A DNA stretch of 64,000 nucleotides from Desarmillaria ectypa. Lineage: Eukaryota; Basidiomycota; Agaricomycetes; Agaricales; Physalacriaceae. The first letter of the stretch is position 1. Every line of letters starts with the position of its first letter. Below are positions 51,000-62,979 of the stretch, piece by piece. Location of the stretch: the NCBI GenBank assembly GCA_030407005.1, contig JAUDYN010000001.1:2294001-2358000 (forward strand), given 5' to 3'. The notes under the pieces were generated by a model. That model made no database searches. It was not told the DNA's origin and saw only the letters and a list, made by a program, of their open reading frames with translations. The position numbers and the translations under genes were made by a program.

Positions 51000-52450
51000 G
51001 AAGTTTGGCATGCGTAGCGGCGCCCCTCCTGGGCCAGCATGTTTCTCCCAAATGTGTCGTTCTGGGATGTTCCTTTGTTTCCATTCTATGCTGTTTTAAT
51101 TATGTGCAGAAGTCGACCGAAATTAAGTGTTACCGCCGGTCGGGCATACATTGCCATGGCCGATTTGGCCTCCAGAGTTACAATAAGCTCAGATGATACG
51201 ACAGTCATTAATATTGATCGTCCGACTTTGCAGGACAAGCTCCATTGTGATTGTAGTCGGCAACAGGTGTTGTGCCAATGCTGCAGTATCTTTGGGTTTC
51301 AATCAGGTTAATCAGATCCACTCTTGCTCTTTTTTTTCCCGTCATGATATCAGAGAATAGAGTGTAGGTGCCTCAATGTCGTCGAATCATCCCTAGATGA
51401 TTACAGTATCCACGGTGTCGGCCTTTGACCCAGGATGTCGTCGACGCTTCCTTTCCAAAAGCTGCCTTGTCTAGACTGTCCAGCCAACCTGAAACACCCT
51501 TTTACATGTTGGTGACGTAGTCGGCAGCCTCAGCGTGCGCCATAGAGAAGCCTCCGTGCCAAGGCCTCAGCACCACCACATAGATGCCTCGGGTGACTGT
51601 TAGTACTCTCATTCCCTGGTGATAGCGTTATTTACGATGTTGTGACCGGTCACTTACGAGTTCGGTGCGCCATAGTAAAGGCTGTCCTTAACCTGGCCGC
51701 GGCTCATGAAATGTACCGTCCTTGTTTGGGGGGAGGAATATTGAAGGAGCCGTCAACTATTGATGGAGATGGATCATCAATCGGCAAAGATATGTGACGT
51801 TGGCTGGGCGCTCCTGCCTAATTGTGCGTGAATCAGCTACTTCGCTGAGTTCACGATCATGTGATCCTTGTTGAACAAAAGTCTGGAACTAGCCTGGACC
51901 GTCGGTCCCTCATAGACCTTTACTCTTTTACGACACACCCACGCCCATTTCTCTATATCTTCAGTACCATGATGTAAATTACAGGGCGAATTCCTTTCCT
52001 CCCAACTGTTGAGACCTGGTTCACTTATACTTTGTCGGCGAGAAAGCCACTTTCCCTTTTTGTACTTCGCTTTACCTTTTGCAAGTTATCGCTCTTTCGT
52101 CACATCAGTGCGCTGAGGGACAAAGGAGGAGCTCTCTCCGGGGATTGAACGGAAACGCTTGTCGGGTTTCTATTCATCTTGTTTTTCGTGGTACGTCCCG
52201 TTTATTTGTTCGTATATTTGTCTGATACTTTGACGTCGAACTCAGGAGCTTCTGTTCTGTGACTCGCAGCTGCTGGCCGCAGCAGGCATCTGCCTTGTAT
52301 TTTTCTCCACCCCAAAACAGGCTGCGACATTTGCAACACATGGATTAAAACTTTAATCTTGTCCTCCATATTCAACGACTAGCGCATTCTACAACACGTT
52401 ATATTGCCTTTCGTCTACGTCGGTACCGGGGGCGATTTCGGATATTTCAT
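51000..52450. other. Gene-poor region, first part
   Basis: After the UGP1 copy 2 stop there is no recognised protein except a possible 36-codon gene on the minus strand (51502-51673). Plus-strand frames at 51005-51311 are read-through or random. TTGATG..CATCAA inverted repeats occur near 51764-51784. Pyrimidine-rich segments near 51930-52090 resemble transcription start regions. Confidence 0.35.
51502..51673 (-). CDS. Possible 36-residue microprotein, two exons
   Basis: ATG 51673 (MAHRT) runs 16 bases to a consensus GTAAGT donor at 51657. After a 61-base intron ending TACTAACAG, the frame resumes at 51596 and reads RGIYVVVLRPWHGGFSMAHA and EAADYVTNM, with stop at 51502-51504. The splice signals are good and the peptide has a plausible hydrophobic/aromatic core, but I recognise no family and the frame is too short to judge by composition. 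It may be a real small gene or chance. Confidence 0.3.
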
Positions 52451-54484
52451 TTGAACCCGATCCTTAATATCGATATAGCCCCTTGTCGAAATTTACGATC
52501 TACCGGCACCGATGAGGACGATGTTGGTGGTTCATGCCGTTCTGATACTTTTCTCTCTTTCTCACCATCGACATCCCTTCGATCGGGCATCCGAATAAAT
52601 CGCATCCTAGCGAAGCGAGGGCTCTCACGAGAAAATTTGAATGAAAAGTGCGGCTAGCTTTGACTTCATCATGTCATTGACTCATTCGGCTACAAATGTC
52701 AGCGTCAAATCCATGACGTTGGTCTCAGGATGACCGAGCGGACGACGGCAGAAGCTAAGAATGGAAGCGGGAAGAGCTGCTTCCGCTCGAGGAGGTGACC
52801 AGAGCGCAATGCCATACCTAATACAGAAGTCCCAAGTTCTTTGGACCCAAGCAAGACTTGGAGTGAAGTCCATTTGGGTAGGGTGTTACGGCAGGAACAC
52901 CGGAGTGTTGATCTTAAGGAAACAGGTGTGGACTTATCTTTTGATGGTGATTGTAAGGGTGATCAATTTCGTTTTACACCAGGGCATATCCGAATTCCTA
53001 CTATGCATTGGGGGAAAAATCCCTGCACGCGTTGCGCCTACAAGTCCGGTCGTTTCTCGTTAGTACGCTAATCAATGTCATCATCGCAGGAACCCGGTCA
53101 AGAATAGACTGAACGAGACGAGATTGGTGCGGCTATCCATCAAGGTACGATTCGAGGGAGGCGATAACTGAAACCTGAGTTATTTACTGAAATCACGAAG
53201 AGGATTGAGGGTAATCATCAGTCAGTGCCTTCTCTGTGTCGTGCCATCCTCGGTTCGTTGATGTGTTGTTTTTCCGGTGATCTTGATGAATGTTAGGTGC
53301 CGGTTAGGGAAGGAGTTTGGTGCCAAGTCAGAGGTGCAGTACGACATTGAGATGCTGTGAGGGGACTAGAAAGAAGCTCACATGGACGGATTCGTGTGGT
53401 GAAATCAGCGCATTTCTCGTGAGAGCACGGGCGTGGATTCCGCAAGTCGACGGAGCTAGGAATTGGAAGATGGATCATAGACGTGAGTAACGTAAGATTA
53501 CTGCAAATCGGCTGCTAATGTCTGATGTCGAGTAACACACGAATTTGCAGGGGCTCCCAAAGGCGGAAACACCGTGCACGATCTGAAGCCAGCGAACGAT
53601 GATAGTTCCGATGGATTCACGATCGGTGAGTCCGGAATGGCGTCTGGGGCCACGACCCTTGGTGACCTGGGACCTGTCTGACCAATGCCCTCGAGCAGGA
53701 AGGGGATAACGCCATATTTGGCGGCAGAGGAACTGCGGGGCAAAGTAGCGGAAGTGTTTTAGTATGTCCCGCGGTCCCAACGGTATTTGTTTTTCTCACG
53801 TCACGTACGACACGCACAGTTTTGGCATGACGATGTTGGAAACGGCTTCGAATATTGTAGTACCTGAGTAGTGGGTAAGCACGCGCCGTCTGGTGAAGGA
53901 CGTTGAAACTGACTTTATGGCATGACAGAGGGACTTGGCATCGGGTATTTCCTAGTTTTCGCTAGTGCAGTACAGTAATGTCCGAGCGGATGACGGACGG
54001 ATCCGGCAGGGCGTATGCAGCGTATCGGCATGCAAGGGATCTAAGCTATCTATTGTTATCCCGTGGCTGGCCAAAGAAGAAGATGGAGATGTTGGGCAAG
54101 GCAATAGAAGGGGGTTCTTCCTTGTTCGCGGGATCCCCATTGGCAAGCAGTTGGGACACAGGATTTGAAATAGTGGCGTAATGGATGCTGGGGCATGTGC
54201 GTGTCGAAGAGCACGAAGACAGCTTGCGTTGGGTATTCTTCTTGGACATACAGGTAGACGGACAGAAGAGGAATGACGATACTGGCGCTGGTGGCCTGGG
54301 CAGTTGAATTTGGCGTTCTTTGCTTGCTCTGTGATTTGGGTACGTTACTTGTGTACGTGTCGTTCTTAGTAGGTAACACCGGCTACTAAGCACTGGGCGC
54401 TTCGTCGATGAATTTGATCAAAATACGGCATCTGATGGCTTGCCATCGTACACACAGAGAGAATGAGCGGCACAGAGATGACGA

Positions 54485-54517
<33 letters not shown>

Positions 54518-54590
54518 ACATGACAACCAAGGTGCGTAACAACGTTGCTAGTAACAAATGCAGAGAACTGTAGCCGCTGAGTAGCATAGA
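52451..54590. other. Gene-poor region, second part
   Basis: Open frames up to about 115 codons occur on both strands (52761-53063, 53475-53780, 54046-54393), but they overlap each other, start at arbitrary codons and match no family. The stretch may be regulatory sequence of the downstream homeodomain gene, a decayed element or an unrecognised non-coding transcript. Confidence 0.35.
54478..54519. repeat. (GAC)n microsatellite
   Basis: About eleven near-perfect GAC/CGA units in a row, preceded by GATGACGATGAC. It lies 520 bases before the homeodomain start codon. Minus-strand open frames over it give an artificial poly-valine or poly-arginine stretch. Confidence 0.9.
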
Positions 54591-54901
54591 GAACGGACAC
54601 GCCAGGAGGCAATAACCTTGGAATTTCTTGATTTCCTATTTCCTTGATTTCTTAGACCACGTTAGTTTGCAGATTCTTTTTGATTTCGTGGTACTTTCCT
54701 CTTTGACGCCTCCATCGTCGACTAAACCTAAAACAGTTGGCGCGCTTGTGACACATTTTCTCAGCGGGTTCCTGGCAACGGCCGGGAGCAATACGGGATC
54801 TGAGGGTAATCTCTTGCGATACGAACAGATACTGCCATTGCAGCGTGGACAGCGTGACTGACTAGTCACGGAGGTTGCTTAACCCGAGTAAACAGTTGTG
54901 A

Positions 54902-55040
54902 TTGCTGATTTCGATTATTTCGATTATTTCGATTATCTCAAATCTCAAATCTTGTTCAAATCTTTGTTCCCTTCTCTTGGCCTGTCTTCTTCCCTTTCTC
55001 ATCCTGCCTCTTAATCCCTTTCCTTTTTTTTTTTTCAAAC
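54902..55040 (+). promoter_or_regulatory. Repeat- and pyrimidine-rich leader of the homeodomain gene
   Basis: The stretch starts with four direct copies of a TTTCGATTA-like unit (54908-54937), continues with CTCAAATCTCAAATC and ends in long C/T runs and a 13-base T tract just before CAAACATG. This is probably the transcribed leader and core promoter. The A/T-rich repeats could bind a regulator; this is inference. Confidence 0.45.
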
Positions 55041-57293
55041 ATGCTCCCTCCCGTTCCCATTGCAAAGTCCCACTCTCTTTCCACCACGTCTCAGTCCCTT
55101 GCTTATCTGCCCCCTACCGACATCCGTTTCCCGTCCATGGTCGCACCGCCAATGGACCCTTCTGCTGTCGACTTTCGTGCATTCTATCCATACACTCCCA
55201 ACGAGGTCAAGCATCGCAAACGCACAACCAGCGACCAGCTCAAGATTCTCGAGGGCATCTTCAAGCGCGACACCAAGCCCAATGCGGCCCTGCGCAATGA
55301 ACTGGCGGCCAGGTTGGATATGACCCCAAGAGGCGTTCAAGTACGTCTATGTCTTTTTCTCTTGCATCCTTTTTCTCATTTTGAGCCTAGGTTTGGTTCC
55401 AAAATCGGTACGCGTCGCCCTTTTCCATTTCCGTCAGTTGTCTTACACGTAGTGCAGTCGCGCAAAAGAGAAAACGAAGGCTGGCAAGGCTGCTAACAGG
55501 GCAGCAGCAGCAGTAACCACCGATAACCAGAATGCCGACCTAACCTCTTCGCCCTCTGACCCAGATGGCATTTCTGATTCTCAGCTCCCATCCTATCTTC
55601 GCGACATAGCGGGACTTGCTGGCTCCCATGAGTCCAGCCCGGCCACGCCGTCTCCACCACGGCTACATGTCTTTACTGGAGCTGACTCTTCAACAAGTTC
55701 GTCATGGCAAAGCTCGCCTGTCGTCACTCCAGAGGACCCTGCTTTCCTCGGTCAGCTTGGCGACCCGAATGATGCCCATCGTTTCCGGCGAGGCTCACTT
55801 CCCGTTGACATGGTACCTCATTCAGATCACACATCCCAGGGACCTCCCCTTGTAGGTCATCTCGATCCCTTCGCTCGTCGCCTATCTGTCGATGCTAGTC
55901 TGCATCGTCTCGCTTCTAACCCATACGCCCATCTGGCCAGAACAAAAAATACGACTGGCCACGGGTCTCGTCTCGTTTCACATTCTAACAACCGTCATCC
56001 GTTGAACCGCATCTCAAGTATTCCTTACCCTCGTCCTGAGCTCCCACACATAGCCTCCGCCCCGTCGAATGGTAGTTTCCATGGCCGTCATGTATCTGCT
56101 GATTCCCGAGGTTTCCATTATGCATCACAGGGTATCCCTGTCTCGTCATTCCATGCAGCCCGTGCTTCTTTACCTGATAGTAATTTGTACGCGTTCTCGT
56201 CACGCATGCCTGCTTCCACCATACCCGGTCCCCTTCCATCTCCAGACTTTTCCTTCGGCGTCGCTAGCACATCTTCACCGTCTCTGACACCTCCATCGTC
56301 AGCTGATAGCGAGCGAAGTTCCCCAGACCCCAATCGGAGCTTCACCTTTCAAAGCGAAGACTCCGAGGATGACCGCACGTCATCCTACGAGGCTCTGTCC
56401 CGGTTTGGTTCTATCACCTCAGTTGCCACGAGCGACACGAGCAATGCCAGCGTGTATTATTCTGACTGTATGGAACAGGACATTCCCCCAAATGTTAGTC
56501 GGAGGGAATCGGGGTAAGTGCCTTCGTTCGCTAGCATGAAACTTTTTGGCTGATGACGGCCCTGTCTAGGTCTTCCAACCACTTCCTTGGTATGATGTCC
56601 AATTTGGATGTCAGTGGGCTTCAGGGTAACTCTGAAGTCCAGGGGAGCCCTATGGATAAATTCTCACCGCCAGGTAACGGGTCTGGCGCCGCTGCCACTC
56701 AAGATCGTTCAGATGGCGATGATGTGGCAACAAGCACATATCCATCGCCATCCTCGACAGTCTCACCCGGAAGCACTCCGTCTCTAGTCAACGAAGGCAC
56801 ATCTTCAAATCTACCACTCTCTCGTTCAAGTGAGCTGGCATATGCGTTGCACAATCATCGACGTGTGGGTGTCTTAGCTACGCCCAAGAATTCTATCTGA
56901 TACGTTACTTAGGCCACAGATGGTTCGATCGCTGATGACACATCCCAATCTGCGTCAAATGTTGGTGGACATCAGTTCGTGTATGGCGTCTCGGACACTA
57001 CGTTTCAACCATCAGCGTCTTCAAGCCAGGTCGCTGGCAGCTTCCGGTTTGATACCTCAGAACATTCACTGTCGGCAGATTGTAACTACACCATGAACTA
57101 TCCGGACGTGTATGCCGTCGATGGCGGATTCCCCTCTCACAATACTCACATCGAGGGTGGTGAAATGAGCAACAACATAGCGTTTAATCATTCTCAGGAA
57201 ATGTACGGGTCATATGGACCTACTGCCAACTCGACGCCCCTCGAAAACCCATCTCGTCATAACGCTGAATTCCCTGTCTCATATTCATCATGA
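55041..57293 (+). CDS. Homeodomain transcription factor
   Basis: Five exons (donors near 55340, 55407, 56514 and 56864). ATG 55041 starts MLPPVPIAKSHSLSTTSQSL. The homeodomain lies at about residues 57-113: KHRKRTTSDQLKILEGIFKR, DTKPNAALRNELAARLDMTP, RGVQVWFQNRRAKEKTKAGK. WFQNRR is split by an intron after GTTTGGTTCCAAAATCG. This is a non-TALE (typical 60-residue) type, unlike the mating-type HD2 proteins. The rest is long, disordered and Ser/Pro/Asn-rich, as in Agaricomycete regulators of fruiting such as hom1/hom2; that comparison is an inference from the homeodomain only. The stop is at 57291-57293. A 4 kb gene-poor upstream region suggests complex regulation. Confidence 0.9.
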
Positions 57294-58871
57294 TCCAATT
57301 ATTCTGTTCTATCTTACTATCTTTCGTACTTGCTGTCCGCGATGACTTGCCTCTTGGATCTGTTCTATCATACAAACGTTCACTCGTCTATTCTTCCGTC
57401 CTTTCATTGGCACTTTTGTGGTTCTGGGTATTTTAACGATATGTAGTTGTAATTTATCATAGGCCTTATGGACCTTTCTGTTATCTATTCGTTTTCGTCG
57501 CTCGTTCCGTAGTGTAAACCTTGCAGTACATAAACCATCTATGATACCACTCACAGTAATGTGCTGTTGCTTTGACAATATAAATGTGCTACTATTACAT
57601 CGTTACGCGAGCAGCGGACATGCGCAGTGCCGGATGTACTTGTCCCACGAGGCAAGCGACGACCGACGACAGCGCAACACATTGTAAGCGTATGAAAGTA
57701 TAACAAATGTTGGGCATTTCGGTCTCAAAATTGAAAATAACCCATTGTATCGGATATTGCAGATCCGCCGTGCCCCAGAATGATAACCCTCAAAAACTCG
57801 GGGGTGGGTCAGCGGGTCAACGTGTGTGCCGCGGTGTCGGACGGGAGAAAGATGTAATTTTCTGCGCAGGAGATTCACGGCTTACGGGGAAAGAAGCGAG
57901 CTTTGAATTGAGAAGTGCGTGTAGTTAGCACGTAAAATGATATTATGTGACAAGTGCTGCATCTGCTTTGGTGTAGCAGTCGACGGCTACGATACCAAAT
58001 ACATCCAACTTGCATTTCCGATCATTCACGGAACCAAGGCAAGTCAAGCCCGACATGTCACTGAAATTGACAACAATTATACTTGGTACCCCTTGTTGGG
58101 AACGACAATGCGCTCCCACGGCGCTGCAGCCCGTCGTTGAGGACCAAGTCTGATTGGAAGCTTAAAGGAGCCTTTTGTAATCTTCCTTCCTATTCGTTTA
58201 ACGCCCCAGCCAATACACAGCCGGTGAATTGTTGAGAGAGTACCCTCGTTTCATTGGCGGTTCATCCGACGCTGCGGGCAGGTCAGTGGCGATAGAAGCT
58301 TGTTGTCTTGTTCTGTCCCAGTGCTTCAGAGCTCAATTGCCTCATTAGATCACCAAGGTTCGCCAGCTTAAAGTTCAAATATTTCTGCGAACAAACGGAT
58401 CTTGCGCTTGAGCCGACTAACTTAGATGCGCTATCAACATTTTCCTTTTACTCTGCCTTATGACATTTTCCTTCCGTGGATTTCGTCTGAACCATTCGAT
58501 TGGCTGGCATTGCCCATTGATGGAACGAAAATATAGCGCCCATAATATCCTTACAGAGTATCCACCCCCGAGTCCGATGTGCAGCCGAATAGTGCGACGC
58601 GCCTTCGAGTTTTCGACAATAATGCACTCGCATCAATATTGCTAGACTGCACGGCTTATCTTGGCGATAGCATGTGGTCATTGGTGCGCATCCTGCCATT
58701 GGTCACGACGTATGTGTTGTAATTGGCCAAGAGCCGTAGACCTTCAAAATCAGCTTGTTTTTTTTTCGCAAGCAAAGCGATTCGTTAGTTGATGGCAGAT
58801 CATTCGAGGGATATGATTGGCTGCAGCTGTACAATACAAGATTAGATATTTGTATTTCTGCCAGCGTCCTA
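57294..58871. other. Convergent intergenic region without recognised genes
   Basis: About 1.6 kb between the homeodomain stop and the aldo/keto reductase stop. Open frames (57603-57878 minus, 57937-58140 plus, 58448-58699 minus) show no family resemblance and mostly lack ATG starts. 3' untranslated regions account for part of it. Confidence 0.35.
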
Positions 58872-60130
58872 TTACGGAGCGTCCACAGGATTCCAACTGA
58901 CTGCACCGTCCTTTCCGCGGTCCAGTAAATCTAGAGCCGATATTTCTTCTGCCGTTAATTCAAAGTCGTAGAGGTTCGCGTTCGAGCGAATACGTTCTGG
59001 AGTTGCACTCTTCGGAAGAGGAACAAATCTTTGGGGAAGGGAAAATATGAGTGCGGTACTGTACTGGAGATGAGCATAAATGCTACCCTTTCTGTAGAGA
59101 CCAGCGAAGCAGAATATGTGCAGGGTCCCGATTATACTGAGAGGTCAATTCAGAAAACATATGCCTGCGAATAAGGAGGCGACAAACTTTGGAGGCAATG
59201 CGGGTTATTACAGGGTCGTCCATTCTCCCTCTAACAAGGGGACAGTAAGCTTGCACTACAATGGCATTTTCCTTGCAATATGCGACGATTTCCTTTTGTT
59301 GACAGAACGGATGGAGCTATAGAGCGAATGCCAATCAACAACTGGCATAGCGCGGAAGACAAATCAAGACATCTACCTCGATCTGATTGACGGCGGGCAT
59401 TTCGAATCCTGCCGCCCGTATTTCCTCCAGGTGCTTGACACCACTGATTACAAGACACAATTAATCACAGCGATGAGAAGTAGAGGCGCGAGACTTGCTA
59501 GTTAGAGACACCGACAGTATGAAGCTTTCTCGCTTGTTTACATTCCTGGAGGGCCTTGTATGTAGCAAGACGACGTTCAGTGCCAGAAAAGGGATCGTGA
59601 ATTAGGAACAAGTCCAGATAGTCTATATTGCCGCTCGTATTAGATGTTGATAAGAACGATGATGCATAACGAACCAACTCCAAACTTTTTTAGAGATTCA
59701 TCGACACCTTTCAAGGTGCTGTCATATCCGTGGGTATTGGACACACACTTTGAGGCTATAGAATATGACGGTCAATATTAGGATATGCAAGATTGGAAGG
59801 AAAGGCATGCTTAGAAAGACATCTTCCCGCTTCAAACCGCTTGCGCGAAAAGCGGCACCGACATCGGCCTCATTCCTGTAAACCTGAGCAGAGTCGACAT
59901 GCCTTGAAAGCATCAATGGGGGTGGTGAGGGATACATTGAAGGCAAAATACCTGTAGCCGGCTCTAAATGCCTCTAGAACAGAAGGGGTCGCATTGTAGT
60001 TCTGAAAGACGCCGAAGCCAATAAGGGGAATGGAGTGACCTGTATTGATATGGAATACAGTACTCCAATGCAGCACGACAAACGTACCAGAAGATAGCTG
60101 CACGTTGGAGCTGAGGGTAAGCTTATCCAT
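58872..60130 (-). CDS. Aldo/keto reductase
   Basis: About nine short exons. ATG 60130 starts MDKLTLSSNVQLSSG, then HSIPLIGFGVFQN. Catalytic residues: Asp and Tyr in HVDSAQVYRNEADVGAAFRA, Lys in DVFLTSKCVSNTHGYDSTL, His in DYLDLFLIHDPFSG. Further AKR signatures: HTVGVSN, GVKHLEEIRAAGFEMPAVNQ, LHPFCQQKEIVAYCKENAI, VVQAYCPLVRGRMDDPVI, ILLRWSLQKGFVPLPKSATP and LYDFELTAEEISALDLLDRG. It ends WNPVDAP with stop 58872-58874. The enzyme reduces carbonyl substrates with NADPH. The single TIM-barrel length fits. Substrate unknown; it resembles fungal 2,5-diketogluconate-reductase-like members. One intron (59756-59810) seems to start with GC instead of GT. Confidence 0.92.
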
Positions 60131-60259
60131 TGTCGTTAAACTTAGAACGCGGTATGATGACGTCAGGAATGCGCCCCACTTCAAACAGAGGACAACAAGG
60201 GTGCAGCAACCGCAACGTCTGGTCTCTTACCGTGACCACCACAGCCTCGGACCTGCAAC

Positions 60260-61878
60260 ATGTCCTTACTCGCCAATCCGCCCCCTGCGGTCCCCATCCC
60301 GCCTAGTTTGCGCGCCAAAATGGCTGCCGTCGCCAACGCTAATGCCAACGCCCAGAACCGCTCCGCCGTCGCCAATCCCCGTTCTACTTCGGAGCCCCAA
60401 GTTCCACGGGGGCATTCTACTGCTGCTCGAGGGCGGACCAGACCAAAGCCGAATATGTTACTTAGCGACTTTGATCCTATTCACTTTGGTGGTCCTCAAG
60501 CAGCTGGCCTAAGGGCGCCCATACCTAATGGCCCCCGGCTACATGCTCCAGTTGGCACTCCATTTTCTGCATTTTCGAGAATGCTGTACGTTCCTGTTTA
60601 TTCCTTTGTTTTCTCAAATAAATATTTTGCTTTACAGCGATGCGTCAGGTGCATTAAACGTTGGTGGTACTCAAATACATGCTTCCGGTGTTATTTTCTC
60701 GAACGGAAGATCGTATTCTATGGCTATGAAAGACCTCCAGATCGAGGAAGAACTTGGCCGGGGAAATTACGGGACTGTGCGGCGCGCCATTCATAGGCCA
60801 ACGAAATTACAGATGGCTATGAAGGTTTGTTCTCCAATGTATGCGCTAGTGCTTAGCTCATGCGCCTGTGTGTGTAGGAAATCCGTCTAGAACTGGATCT
60901 CAACAAGCTGGAATCCATCGTCCGAGAACTCGAAATCCTACAGTCCGCATCTGCACCTAACATCGTCGAGTTTCATGGCGCCTTTACGGTCGAGAGCTGT
61001 GTCTACTATCTTATGGAATATATGGATGGCGGCAGTCTCGATCAACTTACCGCTTTTGAAGTTGGTGAAACCTACACTGTTGGTAACGAGACTGTTGTGT
61101 GGGAACGGGTGCCGGAAGATGTCTTGGCTCGTATAGCCGGGAGTATGGTTCGCGGGTTGAAATTCTTGAAGGACGAAAGAGAGGTCATGCATCGTGGTAA
61201 GTCCTATGCTTATTCCCTGCTCGCTTGTATTCACAAGTTCTGGCAAGATGTCAAGCCGACGAACGTATTGGTCAATTTAAAAGGTCAAATCAAACTTTGC
61301 GATTTTGGCGTTTCAAAGCAGCTGGAAAAGTCACTGGCCAAAACGAATATCGGCTGTCAGAGCTATATGGCGGTAGGCATTCATGCCATTGTGTGTTCTA
61401 TCATTCAAATATTCAATGCATAGCCCGAGCGGATCCACGGTGAAACTAGGGGCAATTTGGGAGCATATACTGTGGCCGCCGACGTCTGGTCCTTGGGTCT
61501 CTCGGTTATCGAAATTGCCATGGGAAAGTACCCATATCCTCAAGAATCATATCAGAATGTTTTTGCTCAGGTATTTCTTTCGGTCGTTTCTAGATGACTT
61601 CCGTGTTCAATCCCAATTAGCTACACTACATCATCAACGGCGACATACCTACTCTTTCCGATGGATATAGCGACGTTGCATGTGGCTGGGTGGCAAGATG
61701 TCTAGAACGGAGTCCAAACCGTAGAGCGGCGTACACCGAACTTCTGGAGCATGAATTTCTCAAGGATGAGGACAAGAAGGATGCAGATGTACCCCAGTGG
61801 GTTGCTAAGGCAATCAAATTTAGAGACACCAAACGTGCATCGAGGCGGTCCGCCCCAGTGGAAGCTTCGACTCTGTGA
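60260..61878 (+). CDS. PBS2: MAP kinase kinase, Pbs2-like (HOG pathway)
   Basis: About seven exons. ATG 60260 starts MSLLANPPPAVPIPPSLRAK; the first 115 residues are Ala/Asn/Pro-rich and include LLSDFDPIHFGG. Kinase motifs: glycine loop EEELGRGNYGTVRRAIHR, lysine MAMKEIRLELD, MEYMDGGSLDQLT, catalytic HRDVKPTNVLVNLKGQ, LCDFGVSKQL. The activation loop KSLAKTNIGCQSYMAPERI has the Ser and Thr phosphorylated by MAPKKKs, and ADVWSLGLSVIEIAMGKYPY follows. The stop is 61876-61878. Pbs2 links osmotic and stress sensors to the Hog1 MAP kinase. The SLAKTNIGCQSYMAPERI segment is characteristic of Pbs2 and separates it from Ste7/Mkk types. The 129-base gap to the divergent reductase holds both promoters. 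Confidence 0.93.
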
Positions 61879-62979
61879 TGCACATCCAAGAGGTTAGGGG
61901 GATTAGGGGAAACAAAGAATAGTCGAGGAGGTTCACACTGAATATCTCTCCATGGTCTCAGGCATCATGTCAGGACGAGCACATCATCGTAAGAAGTCTA
62001 CCGTTGTGGACGAGGAACTTCATTGATCGATGGTGCTGTGCCCGCTGTTTGCAAGAAAGGAACCGCATCCGCTGCCTAATTTCTGTATATCTATATTCAT
62101 CTATTATTCCTGGGTATTTGTCGTCCTATACGCGGTGACCTCTGTTTCAAGTCTTTACATCTTCTCTGGATCTCGCTTATAGCTTTTTTCTTGGGGATGC
62201 GGGGTCTAGAAGTGAGCTGGATATCTCACCGTGTTTATAACGACCGTGTTATCGTGGTCTTATCATTTCGCAGGACATTGTACACTATCGATTGGCGCTT
62301 AATCTAGGATATGCATCATTTTAAATGTCTGTCTCATTCCACAGTACACAATACGACATAGTAGGAATCTCCACCTCCACCTCTTCCCTGCGCTTATTAC
62401 ATACATGAGGGGTCATCGTTTGAGCCCTACCCGAACTTAGCCGTTGACATTTTGACGTCGGTACTGAAAGAGGGATACAGTAATAGCATCGCCACATCTT
62501 CAGATCAATGCGCATTATTATTCTTCGAAGGAAAAACTGACGCTTGGGCAGTGGTGCCATTCAAGGAGTTGAAAACCTTCCGAGCCGGTCGTTTGTTATG
62601 CCGCTCATTTGTTCTTTCCATTCTTTCTTCCGTGCCCTCTACTGGCCTTTCCTGGTCTGCAAAGTCATTGTAATGCAGCGAAGACTACCCTTCTCGACTC
62701 TCGCTATGATAGGCTGCTATGCTATCCCGAAATGACCTGTCAACACCCAGCAGTCTCAACCTCCAAGAATCGCCTTTTTGAAGAACGAGACTCGGAATGG
62801 AATTCTTTCCCGTTAATACGAAGTCGTTCTGTAGCTTGTGTGTTACCATCGTTTCCATGAAAGAAAAACTAACGTCGATGAGGCGTTATAGCGGAGATGG
62901 CCAGTTTAAACTGCTACAATTCGATAGTACATATACAAAAAATAAGCAATATAGTTATAGATAACTGTGTGCGCATGCA
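61879..62979. other. Convergent intergenic region without recognised genes
   Basis: About 1.1 kb between the Pbs2-like stop and the BRCT gene stop. Small open frames (62321-62560 minus, 62452-62860 plus) have no family resemblance. 3' untranslated regions are expected. Confidence 0.35.

Noticed and set aside
52761..53071. Two overlapping plus-strand frames of 76 and 100 codons
   Set aside because: Two frames are open at once, neither resembles a known protein, and no splice-linked extension was found.
54366..54612. Minus-strand frames with poly-Val or poly-Arg
   Set aside because: Produced by translating the GAC microsatellite; no gene structure around them.
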